From Acidimicrobiales bacterium (lineage in GTDB: Bacteria > Actinomycetota > Acidimicrobiia > Acidimicrobiales > SHLQ01), in NCBI GenBank assembly GCA_020629635.1, contig JAHDCX010000023.1:1-42180 (forward strand): DNA of 42,180 bases. The letters are read 5' to 3'. Positions 1 through 8,641 of the stretch are shown one piece after another (position 1 is the first letter of the stretch; every line of letters starts with the position of its first letter). The notes below the pieces were generated by a model, which was given only the letters and a program-made list of their open reading frames with translations, was not told the origin of the DNA and made no database searches. Both the position numbers and the translations under genes were made by a program.

Positions 1-281
1 GCGTCGAGCCGGGTGATCTCCTGTCGGACTTCGGATCGAAGCTCGGCCATGTCGTTCTTGAGTTCGGCTCGGAGCTCGGCCATTTCGCTCTTCAGCTCCA
101 CCCGGAGCTCAGCCATCTCGCCGCGGAGTTCGGTGCCGAAGGCGTGCATGTCGCTTCGGGTGACGAGTTCGTGGGTGGGTTGGCGGGGGAGGAGTTCCAT
201 GGCGGTGGTGGCGTTGTCGGTGCCGATGTGGGCTTCCCACGCGACGAACAGGTCGCGTCGGGCTTTGTCGGTGGTGCTCAT
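1..281 (-). CDS. Coiled-coil protein, copy A (partial, C-terminus off window)
   Basis: The minus-strand frame opens at an ATG (279-281) with MSTTDKARRDLFVAWEAH and runs without a stop off the left edge, so about 93 residues are visible. After a short conserved head, including MELLPRQP and the LVTRSDMHA segment, the chain becomes repeats of the type GEMAELR / SEMAELR / NDMAELR, a long amphipathic coiled coil. The last visible residues, EITRLDA, match the beginning of the remnant at 2794-2901, whose end is a hydrophobic segment, so the full protein probably ends in a membrane anchor. A second, damaged copy lies at 14826-15188 and shares about 76 bp of upstream DNA with this one. Molecular function is unknown. 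The gene call is well supported by the paralogues; the role is not. Confidence 0.8.
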   Translation of the reverse strand, partial: MSTTDKARRDLFVAWEAHIGTDNATTAMELLPRQPTHELVTRSDMHAFGTELRGEMAELRVELKSEMAELRAELKNDMAELRSEVRQEITRLD

Positions 282-359
282 GTCAGTGTCTCAGTTCTTC
301 GGGTGCCCGTACAGAGGGCTGGATCTGCGGAGGAACTGAGCGGGCCGTTCCACGAGGCC
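282..359 (-). repeat. Conserved upstream region of coiled-coil copy A (pairs with 15189-15264)
   Basis: The DNA just upstream of the start codon is nearly the same as that upstream of copy B. Shared blocks are GTGTCTCAGTTC, CGGGTGCCCGTACAG, TGCGGAGGAAC and GGCCGTTCCACGAGGCC (plus-strand sense), in the same order and almost the same spacing. Conservation outside the coding part suggests the promoter and 5' leader were copied with the gene. Inside lies the near-palindrome CGGGTGCCCG, which could be an operator or a leader hairpin. Confidence 0.7.
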
Positions 360-424
360 GTGGCGCCGAGCGTAGGTGGGTGGTCTGACGGCGCGTGTCC
401 CCTTGCGAGCGGACCCTCTTCCCA

Positions 425-453
425 GTCACATTGGGGTCAGACACCAACGTGAC
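425..453 (-). terminator. Hairpin after the 738-aa gene, candidate terminator
   Basis: GTCAC-A-TTGG, a 9-nt loop, then CCAA-C-GTGAC gives a 10-bp stem with one mismatch. It lies about 44 nt past the stop codon of the minus-strand gene at 497-2713. There is no T-tract on the minus-strand side, so intrinsic termination is only a suggestion. Confidence 0.4.
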
Positions 454-496
454 CTGCCACGTCCGTGTCGTCCGGCCTCGAGCCCTTTCGCCCTGG

Positions 497-2713
497 TCAT
501 TCGCGGCCCTCGGCGGGGGGCGGGAGAAGCGCAGTCCAACCGTGGTTGAGAAGGTGCTGGTTGTGGGTGACGTCGTCGTGAGCGATCGTGGATGAACGGA
601 TCATTCGGCGACGGGTTCGTTTCACCGAGAGTCGCACGAGCTGAAGCCAAAGCGCATAGTTGATGACCAGAGGGTTGCCGCTAGTGGCGAGTAGCGCGGC
701 GAGGTCGCCGGTAGCGGCGACGAGGTGGGCGACGTAGCGCACGCCTTCTCGACGGTCCGGGTGAAAGTCGGTGTCGCTTCGCAGAGCGAAGTAGACGGAC
801 GTCGCTCCATGGATCGCAGCCACGGGCAGGGTCATCGGTGCGAGGTGCCAGGTGTCGTAGCCCTGTCGATACATCTCGACCGCCCGTGCAGCGGTGGCCT
901 CATGCAAGGTGAGTGCTGCCCAGCCTGGGAGTGGGAGCCCAGCGGGTGTGGCGACGTCGGACAGAAGATGCGCGAGTTGGGTGGCAGCGGCGGTTGTCAG
1001 GCTCTGGTCGATCGAGCCGAGCCGGTCGACGAACTGGACGCAGCCGTCGATGTCGCTGCGAGTCATCGTGGAGGCGAGTATGTCGCGCGTGCCGAAGACG
1101 AATCCGAGGAGCGGGTCGTGTCCAGGTGTGAGGGCGCGATGGTTCATCGGCGTGAATCCTTCGCCCATGGATTGGTCGAAGGGCACCTTTGCGACGTTTG
1201 CGAGCCAGTTGTTGTTGCGAGTCGAGGCTTCCGCACGGAGTCTCGCAGTCAACGGGTTGGAGGGGGAGTCGAGGAGGCAGGCGTCGAGTACCGCTGCCGT
1301 GATGCCGATCGCAACTGCGGTGGTGACGTCCCACTGGTCGAGCTCAGTTCGCAATCGGAAGCGGCATCGTATGCGATCCTCGATCCGGTCTCGTTCGACG
1401 CCCGCCATCTCGGCGAATCGTGCGTGTAGTTCGGGGCGCTGAGCGGTCGTTCGCGAGCCGAGACGGTCGAGGCGGAGGTTGACGGCGTCGAGTCGAACAC
1501 TGACGGAACCGTCGTCTTCGATCTCTGCCAGTTTGTTCATCCAGCTATCCGCTGCTCGTGCTGCATCAAGTGAGGCCTCGAGTTCTGTGACTCGCGGTGA
1601 GTCGGGGTCGCTGATGCTTCGTTCTTCGTCGAGGAGCGACTCGAGCTGCGCGATGCGGTCCTCCATGTGTTGAAGCACGTCGATGACCGCGGCTTCGTTG
1701 CGCTGTTGGTCGAGGAGGATGAGCTTGTATGTGGTTTGGAGTTTGATCAGTTCGGCTTGTGTGCGAGCGGCGCCGAGTTCGAACAGGAGGGTTCCGCCTG
1801 CACCGGCGACGAGGCCAGCCATCGCGCTTGCCTGGGCTACGAGCCACATGCCGCCCGTGACGAGACTTCCGGGGGCGCTGGCGCCAGCCATCGTGCCGAG
1901 TAGACCGAGGCCGTGGGCGGTGGCCGCTGCTCCACTCAATCCGGCAGCACCGCCGAGTGCCGTTCCGATCGCAGGGGCGGCCACCAATCCGCCGACCCCT
2001 GCAGCCGCGGCGATGCCGATACCCATGGCTCCGACGCGTGTTGCGGAGATGGCCGTGTGTGCCCGAGATGCTTCGGCGAAGGTGTCGGTCACTCGTTCTG
2101 CGTCGTCAGCAAACAGTCCGACGAGCTCGGCGACATACGTGAGACCCGAGAGTCGCCAATCATTCTCGAGAGCGATGTCAAAGGGTTCGAATGGGTTGGA
2201 TGCGGCCAGCTCGATCAGCAGAAGAGTTCTTTGCGCGACGGACCAGTCGCTCGTGAGTGCGGTGAGGACGGTCGAGGCGCTGAATCGAGCCTCGTGTGGT
2301 CGCGGGAGATCGAGAAGATCGTGAATTGTCTGGATGCGCCAGTGGAGGTAGTTCTCCATCCGCTGAACCAGATCCGGGTCCCGGCTGAACTCGAGGTTTG
2401 AGGCCAGTCCATGGAGGTGTCCAGCGACAAGGAGCCGGCCGATCTCAACGGCGTCAGCATCAATCCCCAGGCCGTCGATGGTCATCGGCTCGATTGCTTC
2501 AGCGAGATGATCATGCTGTCGAAGCAACGCGACGACTTCGAGGTCCAGGTCACCAGCGGCCGGAAATACGCGCTCGTCCAAAGCGGCTTGTGGCAGTGGC
2601 GGTGACGTTCGACGGGCCTCGTAGACATCCCGCGCTGAAGCGGCGACCCTCCGACCCGTGTCGAGTGCGTTCCGGGGGTTCAGGCGAGAGGCGCTGTCAT
2701 CGCCGGCGTCCAT
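497..2713 (-). CDS. 738-aa protein with Gly/Ala-rich hydrophobic core, function unknown
   Basis: I do not recognise the family. Residues 1-220 are mainly charged and look helical. Residues 226-310 are a long Gly/Ala-rich hydrophobic stretch (GIGIAAAAGVGGLVAAPA and onward) of the glycine-zipper type, able to make two or more membrane-inserting hairpins. Residues 315-415 look coiled-coil. The C-terminal half carries a striking segment, NHRALTPGHDPLLGFVFG (524-541), which looks like a conserved family motif. No signal peptide. The ATG at 2713 fits a leaderless transcript: TATTCT at 2720-2725 ends 6 nt before it, and a small palindrome CGGGT-TTG-ACCCG (2733-2745) lies just upstream. A pore-forming or membrane-remodelling protein is possible, but that is inference only. 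Confidence 0.75.
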   Translation of the reverse strand: MDAGDDSASRLNPRNALDTGRRVAASARDVYEARRTSPPLPQAALDERVFPAAGDLDLEVVALLRQHDHLAEAIEPMTIDGLGIDADAVEIGRLLVAGHLHGLASNLEFSRDPDLVQRMENYLHWRIQTIHDLLDLPRPHEARFSASTVLTALTSDWSVAQRTLLLIELAASNPFEPFDIALENDWRLSGLTYVAELVGLFADDAERVTDTFAEASRAHTAISATRVGAMGIGIAAAAGVGGLVAAPAIGTALGGAAGLSGAAATAHGLGLLGTMAGASAPGSLVTGGMWLVAQASAMAGLVAGAGGTLLFELGAARTQAELIKLQTTYKLILLDQQRNEAAVIDVLQHMEDRIAQLESLLDEERSISDPDSPRVTELEASLDAARAADSWMNKLAEIEDDGSVSVRLDAVNLRLDRLGSRTTAQRPELHARFAEMAGVERDRIEDRIRCRFRLRTELDQWDVTTAVAIGITAAVLDACLLDSPSNPLTARLRAEASTRNNNWLANVAKVPFDQSMGEGFTPMNHRALTPGHDPLLGFVFGTRDILASTMTRSDIDGCVQFVDRLGSIDQSLTTAAATQLAHLLSDVATPAGLPLPGWAALTLHEATAARAVEMYRQGYDTWHLAPMTLPVAAIHGATSVYFALRSDTDFHPDRREGVRYVAHLVAATGDLAALLATSGNPLVINYALWLQLVRLSVKRTRRRMIRSSTIAHDDVTHNQHLLNHGWTALLPPPAEGRE

Positions 2714-2793
2714 CGACCGAGAATAAGGCCAGCGGGTTTGACCCGTCTACGGGGTTCTGGTCGTAAGACCGGCGCCGGCCTTGACGAACCGGG

Positions 2794-2901
2794 TCAGGCG
2801 AGCCCGGCTGCGGCGATGACGTTTGCGACAACTCCGCCGAGGATCACGCGGTCGGTGTGTCTTCGAATGTCGGTGATCGATGCGTCGAGCCGGGTGATCA
2901 A
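2794..2901 (-). pseudogene. C-terminal remnant of the coiled-coil family
   Basis: A 35-codon piece reads LITRLDASITD, then a hydrophobic end GGVVANVIAAAGLA, then TGA. The first 18 bases, GCGTCGAGCCGGGTGATC (2882-2899), are identical to window positions 1-18, where copy A reads EITRLDA. The hydrophobic tail resembles the shifted-frame tail of copy B (AGMIANAVAVVTALIA). No start codon or N-terminal part is present; the piece begins just after the stop of the preceding membrane-protein gene at 2912. It is most likely a leftover of a former paralogue or of a recombination between copies. Confidence 0.6.
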
Positions 2902-2911
2902 GCGGCAATCG

Positions 2912-4240
2912 CTACAGCACCAGACGTGAGAGCACAGACGCGAGCACGTAGCCGGTGATGAGGGGCACGAGGCCGGCGGCTGCATAGACGGGCCCGACCC
3001 CCCAGAAGAAGAGTCGTTCGACGGACTCGAAGAGCGTCGACGTGGTCCGCAGCGGCCACATCAGCCGAGCGAGCCAGGGTCTGTTGCCGACGCCGTGACG
3101 GAGGTGCACCCAAGAGAGGTCGGCTTCTCTCGCGGTGGGCACGGAGAGAAAAAGGAGCCCGAGCATCGCGAGGAAGAACGATCCGCCGAGCAGGCCGTAC
3201 GTGCGCTGTGATTCGATGACGAGCAAGAACGGGCCTTCGGGAAAGCCGTTGATCTCGCGTGAGAGCAGCTCGGGTCGGCTGATGATGTGGGGGGCAGGGC
3301 GGCGGCCGGTCGCGACCCCGGCGTAGGCGAACGGGACGAGCCCGGCCACGCCGACCATGAAGTTGAGGGCTCGGGGCAACAGCACGGCGGACGTGACTCG
3401 GCTTGCTCGTGCCGGTGCGGTCACTTCGACGCTTCCGCCCAGCCGAAGGAGCGGGTTGAGCGTTCGGATGCGGGTCCTCGTCGCGGTGGCGACGCCTTGG
3501 CGAATGACGAGTGCGAACGGGAGCGAGCACAGCAGAATCCCGGCGGCGGCCAACCAGCCGGCCGCGCCAAGCACAAGCCGGATGATCAGCCAAAACACCG
3601 CGATGGTGCTCCAGAGGAGGCGACCGACGACGACGCCGACGGACCACCGACGCTTTCGCCATAGTGCGCTTGCGCCGCGACGGATGAGTCGTGCGGGCAT
3701 GTCGAGACCGAGCACGATGCGGTCGGCGATGCGGAGCCGCCCGGCCGTGGATCGGGCGATGGCGGCGAGGAGGCGCCGGTCGGTGCCGACGTACCAGCGA
3801 TGGGTGCCCGGACCGACGCTCAACGCTTCGAGGAGATCTTCCGGCCGTACGTCGCCGTGGCGCAGCTCGGTGGCAAGCTCCCACACGGCGTTCGCTTCGG
3901 CGGTGAAGTCTTCGCGTTCCGAGCTCGCCGCTGCCCGCCGCCGTTGACCGATCCAGGAGCGAATGGTTTTGCCGAGGAATCCGTGGAGGAGTCGCATGGC
4001 GAATCGACCGAGGTTGTGTGCCGGCGCCTCGTGTTCTCGCTGAGGGAAGCGGGCTTCCCGACGTGGCGGATACTCCGGTACCCAGGTGCGGAGTTGGGAG
4101 TAGCCGCCGAAGCCGGCGGCGTGTAGCTGTTCGTCGAGCGTGCTGTGGTGGGCGAGGCACGCGCCGAGCAGATCGAGCGTGTCGACGTGGTCGACGCCGC
4201 GATGACGAGCAAGGGTGCGTGCGGTTGCATCGAGCGTCAT
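2912..4240 (-). CDS. Multi-pass membrane protein with Clp-N-like N-terminal part
   Basis: 442 residues from an ATG at 4240 that overlaps the stop of the upstream gene (ATGA), so translation is coupled. An open frame extends further upstream but would run through the upstream gene, hence this start. Residues 1-45 (TARTLARHRGVDHVDTLDLL) and 112-165 (EANAVWELATELRHGDVRPE) look like two divergent Clp-N repeats, the helical substrate/adaptor-binding fold of Clp ATPases; this is a weak visual match. Hydrophobic segments lie at about 200-247 (two spans), 291-310, 347-367 and 415-437. No catalytic motif is visible. It probably works with the 4237-5190 product at the membrane. Confidence 0.75.
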   Translation of the reverse strand: MTLDATARTLARHRGVDHVDTLDLLGACLAHHSTLDEQLHAAGFGGYSQLRTWVPEYPPRREARFPQREHEAPAHNLGRFAMRLLHGFLGKTIRSWIGQRRRAAASSEREDFTAEANAVWELATELRHGDVRPEDLLEALSVGPGTHRWYVGTDRRLLAAIARSTAGRLRIADRIVLGLDMPARLIRRGASALWRKRRWSVGVVVGRLLWSTIAVFWLIIRLVLGAAGWLAAAGILLCSLPFALVIRQGVATATRTRIRTLNPLLRLGGSVEVTAPARASRVTSAVLLPRALNFMVGVAGLVPFAYAGVATGRRPAPHIISRPELLSREINGFPEGPFLLVIESQRTYGLLGGSFFLAMLGLLFLSVPTAREADLSWVHLRHGVGNRPWLARLMWPLRTTSTLFESVERLFFWGVGPVYAAAGLVPLITGYVLASVLSRLVL

Positions 4241-5190
4241 TCGTTCTCGAATCCCGTCTCGCCGATACGTTCTCGATTCGTTTCGCCGGCGAACTCGCGG
4301 GTGATGAAGCAGCCGGTGTCGTCGCAGTCGATCAGGCCGTCGCCGCACTGAGCGTGGACGGTTCGAGGGATCTCTTCGTCGAGGAAGCCGAGCTCGGCGT
4401 CGAGCTGAATCCATCGATAGGCGACGTAGTCGTACCCAAGGTCGATGGCGTCGCAGGCGATCGTGACGACGGGTTGTTGTGGAACGTCGGGGAGTGGGCC
4501 AGACCCGTAGACGAGGAACTCGCTCATGTCTCCAAGTTGCGCGTACGCCTCCCGGCTGACCGCGGTGTTGGGAATGACCGCGCTCGAGACTCTGCCGACC
4601 GGCACGACGATGCCGGGCGCGCTCGATTCGTCGAAGCAGGCGAAGGTGTTTTCGCTTGCGCCAGCGTCGACGGCCATCGACATCGCTGCAGCAGCGTCGT
4701 CGAGCCGTTGTTGTTCGACGCGTGCGCAGTAGGCGGCGATGAGGGCGTTCACGTCTCGGGTGTCTTCGAGCACGCTTTCTCTGACAAGCTCGTCGACGCG
4801 GTCGTAGTCACTGCGGTTGTAGGCGGCGATGGCGTTGCGGTTGCGCTCGACCTGTTCGCGAGACGGGACGATGTCTGACCAGCTGGTCGCGAACCCGAAG
4901 ACCATCAGCGCAACGAAGGGCAGGGCCACCAGCGCCTGTGCTCCGCTCGGGAAGGCGGTCCGCCAGGTGGTCCCAAAGCGGGGGTCACCTTTGGCGTCCG
5001 GGGTGATCGTCTCGAGCAGCTCGGCTGCTGCGGTCGACGCAACTCGCTGGGGCATGGCCGGCCACGCAGGCGGCGGGGGCGGCGACGACGGCCCAGAGGC
5101 CGGTGGCGGTGGGGGTACTGGCGGAGGAGAAGGAATGGGCGGCGGCGTCAGCTCGCTCGGCTCATGGTTCCCGCCATCGCTCATGGTCAT
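4237..5190 (-). CDS. Single-pass membrane protein with Pro-rich N-terminus
   Basis: 317 residues. Residues 10-45 are a proline-rich cytoplasmic tail (PPPIPSPPPVPPPPP type), followed by one membrane segment at about 84-103 (LVALPFVALMVFGF) and an outside part with helical stretches at about 112-180 rich in Asp, Arg and Ala that could be TPR-like. The distal region has several cysteines (for example IACDAIDLGYDY, CGDGLIDCDDTGCF) that may form disulphides outside the cell. A start at the third codon (MSDGG) is also possible; neither has a clear ribosome binding site. Its stop overlaps the start of the membrane protein at 2912-4240. No known family recognised. Confidence 0.75.
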   Translation of the reverse strand: MTMSDGGNHEPSELTPPPIPSPPPVPPPPPASGPSSPPPPPAWPAMPQRVASTAAAELLETITPDAKGDPRFGTTWRTAFPSGAQALVALPFVALMVFGFATSWSDIVPSREQVERNRNAIAAYNRSDYDRVDELVRESVLEDTRDVNALIAAYCARVEQQRLDDAAAAMSMAVDAGASENTFACFDESSAPGIVVPVGRVSSAVIPNTAVSREAYAQLGDMSEFLVYGSGPLPDVPQQPVVTIACDAIDLGYDYVAYRWIQLDAELGFLDEEIPRTVHAQCGDGLIDCDDTGCFITREFAGETNRERIGETGFENE

Positions 5191-5329
5191 TGGTGTAGCG
5201 GCTGCTCAAGGCCGGTTCGTGGATCCGGAGTCTGAGTGTGTGATGCGTAGCGCTTGTCCCCCCGTGCTGGGTCGTCGGGCGTGTGACCGGTGAGTGTGCG
5301 TGCACTCATCGATCAGAAAGAGAACGACC

Positions 5330-7765
5330 GTGAGAAACGTGAGACGCCTGACAGCGCCGATGGTGCTGTGCCTTCTGGCTGGCGTGCTGGCCTTCGCCAG
5401 CGCGAGTCCGGCTGGGGCGCAGACCAGTCAATGCACAACGAATACGTACGGCGATGCGCCGACAGCCAAGCAGAACTATGCCTCCGATTGTGGGCGGCCA
5501 TTCGAGGAGACGTGGGAGTTTCGCTGCGACTGGGTGCCGGGGGGCTGGCAGTGCTCCGGCCCCGGTTCTCGCACCGATGCTCCAGTGAGCGCGCCCACGC
5601 CGACGACCCCACCAACGACGGCCGCGCCCGCTCCGGCTGCGCCGTCGGCGGTGACGGCAGACTCCGGCACGTGTGCTGATGGTGTGGGTGGCGTCTACGG
5701 CGATGCGCCGACCGCGAAGCGCAACTATGCGTCCGATTGTGGGCGGCCGTTTGAGGAGACGTGGGAGTTTCGCTGCGATTGGGTGCCGGGGGGCTGGCAG
5801 TGCTCCGGCCCGGTCGAGGCGAGCAACCCGACCGTCGCCTCGCATTCGCCAACCACTGTGCCGACGACCGCTGCACCGACACCCCCAACGCCCGTGAGCA
5901 CGCCCGACCCGGCACCCGCGCCAGCGGCGAGCCTCGACGCGCCCCGGAACCTTCGCTACCAGAGCCGACTCATGGTCGGGCTCTTGGGCTTCGTCGAGTG
6001 GGACGCAGTCGACGGTGCGGCGAAGTACAACGTGTACGTCGACGGCGACTACAGCTCAACGGTCTCCGGCACGTCGATCCAGGTGGCGCCCCTCGCGCGT
6101 CGTACCTACGAGATCGTGTCGGTGAACGCCGATGCGTCGGTCTTCTCGCCAAAGTCGCAGCCGCTCGTGACCGATGGTTCCTTCTTCCAGGGCGACCTCG
6201 AGGACCTTGCGGCGCCGGCGCACCTGTGGGCGACGACGACGCCGACGTCGGTGCAGCTGCGGTGGGATGGAGTTCCGTTTGCCGAGGGGTACGACGTGTA
6301 CCGCAACGGCACCTACGTCCGGTCGGTGACGTCGACGACCACGTCGTTCACCACCACGACCCTGGCCACCTACGAGGTGGCTGCGTGGATCAAGCTCAGC
6401 AACGGTGAGCAGACGCATTCGCCGAAAGGTGCCGCCGTATCGGCAGCCGGCGGCAAGAACGCGAGCGTGTTCGGCCACAGCCGGTCGGGCAAGGACGTCG
6501 CACCCGAGATCGTGATGGCGGCGTTCACCGAGGACAACGATGTGCTCATCGCATGGGAACAGGTCGACTCTCCCGAAGCTGATCGCTACCGCGTGTTCCG
6601 AGATGGCGAGCTGATCGCGACGACGACCCGCGGGTACGTCGTCGACAGGAACTGGTCGGCGAACTCGCGGTATCACGTGGCCGGCGCCGATGGTGTCGAC
6701 CTCGACGTGTCTGCGGGAGTGACGCCGCCCGCGCAAGCGAACACGCCGAACGTGGTCGCGGCACCGGTCGATCGAGACACGCAGTACGCGATCACGCATG
6801 AGTACCAGGACGTCCTGGCCGAGATCAGCCAGTTCAATGACGGTGCGGCGATCTGGAATGCGTACTCGATGCTCACCGACATCCCCGGAACGATCGGCGG
6901 ATGGATCGCCGGAAGTGGCGGGCCGGGCGATTTGCCGGGAGCGCTGCCGGAGTTCCGTGGCGAGCGGGGCCCCAACTTCTATACGGCCCAAGCCATGGAG
7001 CTCAACTACGTGATGGCGAGCTTGGGGTCGCCGCTGCTGGTGGGTTCGTACGAGTTGCCCGAGGACCGCGGGCTCGGTGTGGATCTTGATCTGTACGAGC
7101 AGCTCGACATGCAGGCCGACCTGGTGCGTAACGCAGCAAGCGCCGTGGCCGATGCGCGGAGTGCAGCGGGTGGACCCTTGAACCCGACGGTGCTTCGTGA
7201 GGTCCTCGAGCAGGAGATTCGTCAAGCGGCGTACAACGGGATCGAGCTCGACGACGCCCGCCAAGAAGACGGCTGCAGCAGCTTCAGTTGTGAGACGCCG
7301 GTGTATTCGTTCAACCCGGAGGACAATTCTGGCGGGTCCCAGATGTCGCTCGTGCCCCATCCGGAGACGGGCGAGCTCGTGCCGGAGTTGGCCAATCAGA
7401 ACGACACTGACGGCGACGGCACGCCGGATGTATTGGACGACGATCTGGACGGCGACGGTACGCCGAACGTGCTCGACGAGGCTCCACTCGACGACAGCAA
7501 GAGCGGCGTGGACATCACCGACACCGACGGCGACGGCATCCGTGATGTGGTCGACCTCGACGACGACAACGACGGCACCGGAGACGCAGTCGACATCGAT
7601 CCGCTCGACCCGGACCGCGACGAGATCGACGGCGACGGCAACGGCATCCCCGACGATCAGGAAGACGACGACGAAGACGACGATCCGTTCGACTTCCTCG
7701 ACCCGGACTGGACTCCGGACCCAGATTGTGACGGCGGCCTCGACGAAGCCGAGAGCTGCGACTAG
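5330..7765 (+). CDS. Secreted protein with duplicated Cys module, FN3-like domains and Ca-binding repeats
   Basis: 811 residues from GTG at 5330, chosen because AAAGAG lies just upstream and a clean signal peptide follows (APMVLCLLAGVLAFASA, cut near ASPAGAQ); an in-frame GTG at 5294 would add 12 polar residues. Two near-identical 39-residue modules (YGDAPTAKQNYASDCGRPF and its twin, each with two Cys and a WVPGGWQCSGP end) are separated by a Pro/Thr linker. Three fibronectin type III-like domains follow at roughly residues 205-285, 295-375 and 385-465, then a unique region, then an Asp-rich tail of thrombospondin type 3-like repeats (DTDGDGTPDVLDDDLDGDG) that should bind calcium. It looks like an extracellular adhesin or matrix protein; no enzyme motif seen. 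Confidence 0.85.
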   Translation: MRNVRRLTAPMVLCLLAGVLAFASASPAGAQTSQCTTNTYGDAPTAKQNYASDCGRPFEETWEFRCDWVPGGWQCSGPGSRTDAPVSAPTPTTPPTTAAPAPAAPSAVTADSGTCADGVGGVYGDAPTAKRNYASDCGRPFEETWEFRCDWVPGGWQCSGPVEASNPTVASHSPTTVPTTAAPTPPTPVSTPDPAPAPAASLDAPRNLRYQSRLMVGLLGFVEWDAVDGAAKYNVYVDGDYSSTVSGTSIQVAPLARRTYEIVSVNADASVFSPKSQPLVTDGSFFQGDLEDLAAPAHLWATTTPTSVQLRWDGVPFAEGYDVYRNGTYVRSVTSTTTSFTTTTLATYEVAAWIKLSNGEQTHSPKGAAVSAAGGKNASVFGHSRSGKDVAPEIVMAAFTEDNDVLIAWEQVDSPEADRYRVFRDGELIATTTRGYVVDRNWSANSRYHVAGADGVDLDVSAGVTPPAQANTPNVVAAPVDRDTQYAITHEYQDVLAEISQFNDGAAIWNAYSMLTDIPGTIGGWIAGSGGPGDLPGALPEFRGERGPNFYTAQAMELNYVMASLGSPLLVGSYELPEDRGLGVDLDLYEQLDMQADLVRNAASAVADARSAAGGPLNPTVLREVLEQEIRQAAYNGIELDDARQEDGCSSFSCETPVYSFNPEDNSGGSQMSLVPHPETGELVPELANQNDTDGDGTPDVLDDDLDGDGTPNVLDEAPLDDSKSGVDITDTDGDGIRDVVDLDDDNDGTGDAVDIDPLDPDRDEIDGDGNGIPDDQEDDDEDDDPFDFLDPDWTPDPDCDGGLDEAESCD
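5447..5563 (+). repeat. Intragenic repeat, unit 1 (pairs with 5696-5812)
   Basis: A 117-bp unit starting TACGGCGATGCGCCGAC recurs 249 bp downstream with only scattered, mostly silent, differences. It encodes the first Cys-containing module of the secreted protein. The length is a multiple of three and both copies are in frame. Confidence 0.9.
5696..5812 (+). repeat. Intragenic repeat, unit 2 (pairs with 5447-5563)
   Basis: The second copy of the 117-bp unit. Differences from unit 1 are mainly at third codon positions (for example GACTGG versus GATTGG), and at the protein level only one Gln-to-Arg change is evident, suggesting a recent duplication or gene conversion kept under selection. Confidence 0.9.
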
Positions 7766-7785
7766 TCCGAAGCGCTAACCACGTG

Positions 7786-7820
7786 GGCCGTCGCCTCTGC
7801 TGCGAGTGGAGGCGGCGGCC
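7786..7820 (+). terminator. Strong hairpin after the secreted protein gene
   Basis: GGCCGTCGCCTC, an 11-nt loop, then GAGGCGGCGGCC gives a 12-bp stem with one G-U pair, 20 nt past the stop codon. No U-tract follows, as is common in GC-rich actinobacteria. Confidence 0.6.
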
Positions 7821-7921
7821 AAGTGGTCTGATCTTGTCGTTTGAGGGTTGCGATGCGACAAAACGAGCCGACCGGGCTTGGTTGCAGCGGGTTCGCCGGG
7901 CGCAATCGCTAGTACGGGAGT

Positions 7922-8626
7922 ATGCGGTTGCACCTCACACGCCTCGTCGTCCTCTTGCTGTTGGTCGTCGCCTGCACGAGCGAGATGGCCACAGAACCGA
8001 CGAGTCAGAGCAGCAGCCCCGAGGATGGCGAGCCAGTGGCGACCACCTCGACTGCCGAGCGACCAGCGGCATCAGAGGCTCCGGCTGACGATTCCTCGGC
8101 CTCGACGCCGACGTCCACCACATCAGCGGCCGACGAGCCCGCCGAACTGGCGGCCGCGTTGCCCGTTCGGGAGGGCCCTCGCCGCGAGACCAGTGGAAGC
8201 GTTCCCCATGTGCAGCGAGACGCCGTACCGGTTCCGGGAGTCGACGACGAGCTGCGCCGCCGGGCCTTTCTCTTTCCCGGCGTGGAGGAGCGGGATTCTT
8301 CGGTCTCCACTGGGGCACGCGGCCTGGTGGTCACCGATGGTGGTTCGATCGTCCGGCGGGAGATTCTGCTTGGCCCTGGCGAGTTTGCCCACATCCATCC
8401 CGACGGAAGTCTTCATGTGTGGTTGCCGGTGGAGCGGGCGATCGAGGTCGACGAGACGGCGTGGGGTGAGCTGCATCCTTGGGTGGACCGCGACGGGTTC
8501 TGGGACGGTGTGACGATGATCTTCACGCCGGAGAACCCCGAGGAGCTGGAGGTGACCATGCAGTTGTTGGTCGACTCGTACAACTTCGTGATGGGAGCGG
8601 AGCTGACCGTGGCCGACGTGACCTGA
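7922..8626 (+). CDS. Lipoprotein with DUF5519 (luciferase-domain)-like C-terminus
   Basis: 234 residues. Lipoprotein signal peptide RLVVLLLLVVACTS, with the lipidated Cys at residue 19, then a Ser/Thr/Ala-rich linker to about residue 85. The folded part (90-230) carries the pattern known from the small domain called 'luciferase' or DUF5519: GEFAHIHPDGSLHVWLP, then AWGELHPW, then a TPENPEELEV ending. That domain has no proven role in light emission in such proteins; here it would sit on the outside of the membrane. TAGTAC at 7910-7915 ends 6 nt before the ATG, suggesting a leaderless mRNA; GGGAG just before the ATG is too close to act as a normal ribosome site. Confidence 0.75.
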   Translation: MRLHLTRLVVLLLLVVACTSEMATEPTSQSSSPEDGEPVATTSTAERPAASEAPADDSSASTPTSTTSAADEPAELAAALPVREGPRRETSGSVPHVQRDAVPVPGVDDELRRRAFLFPGVEERDSSVSTGARGLVVTDGGSIVRREILLGPGEFAHIHPDGSLHVWLPVERAIEVDETAWGELHPWVDRDGFWDGVTMIFTPENPEELEVTMQLLVDSYNFVMGAELTVADVT

Positions 8627-8641
8627 CGATTCGAGTGCTGG

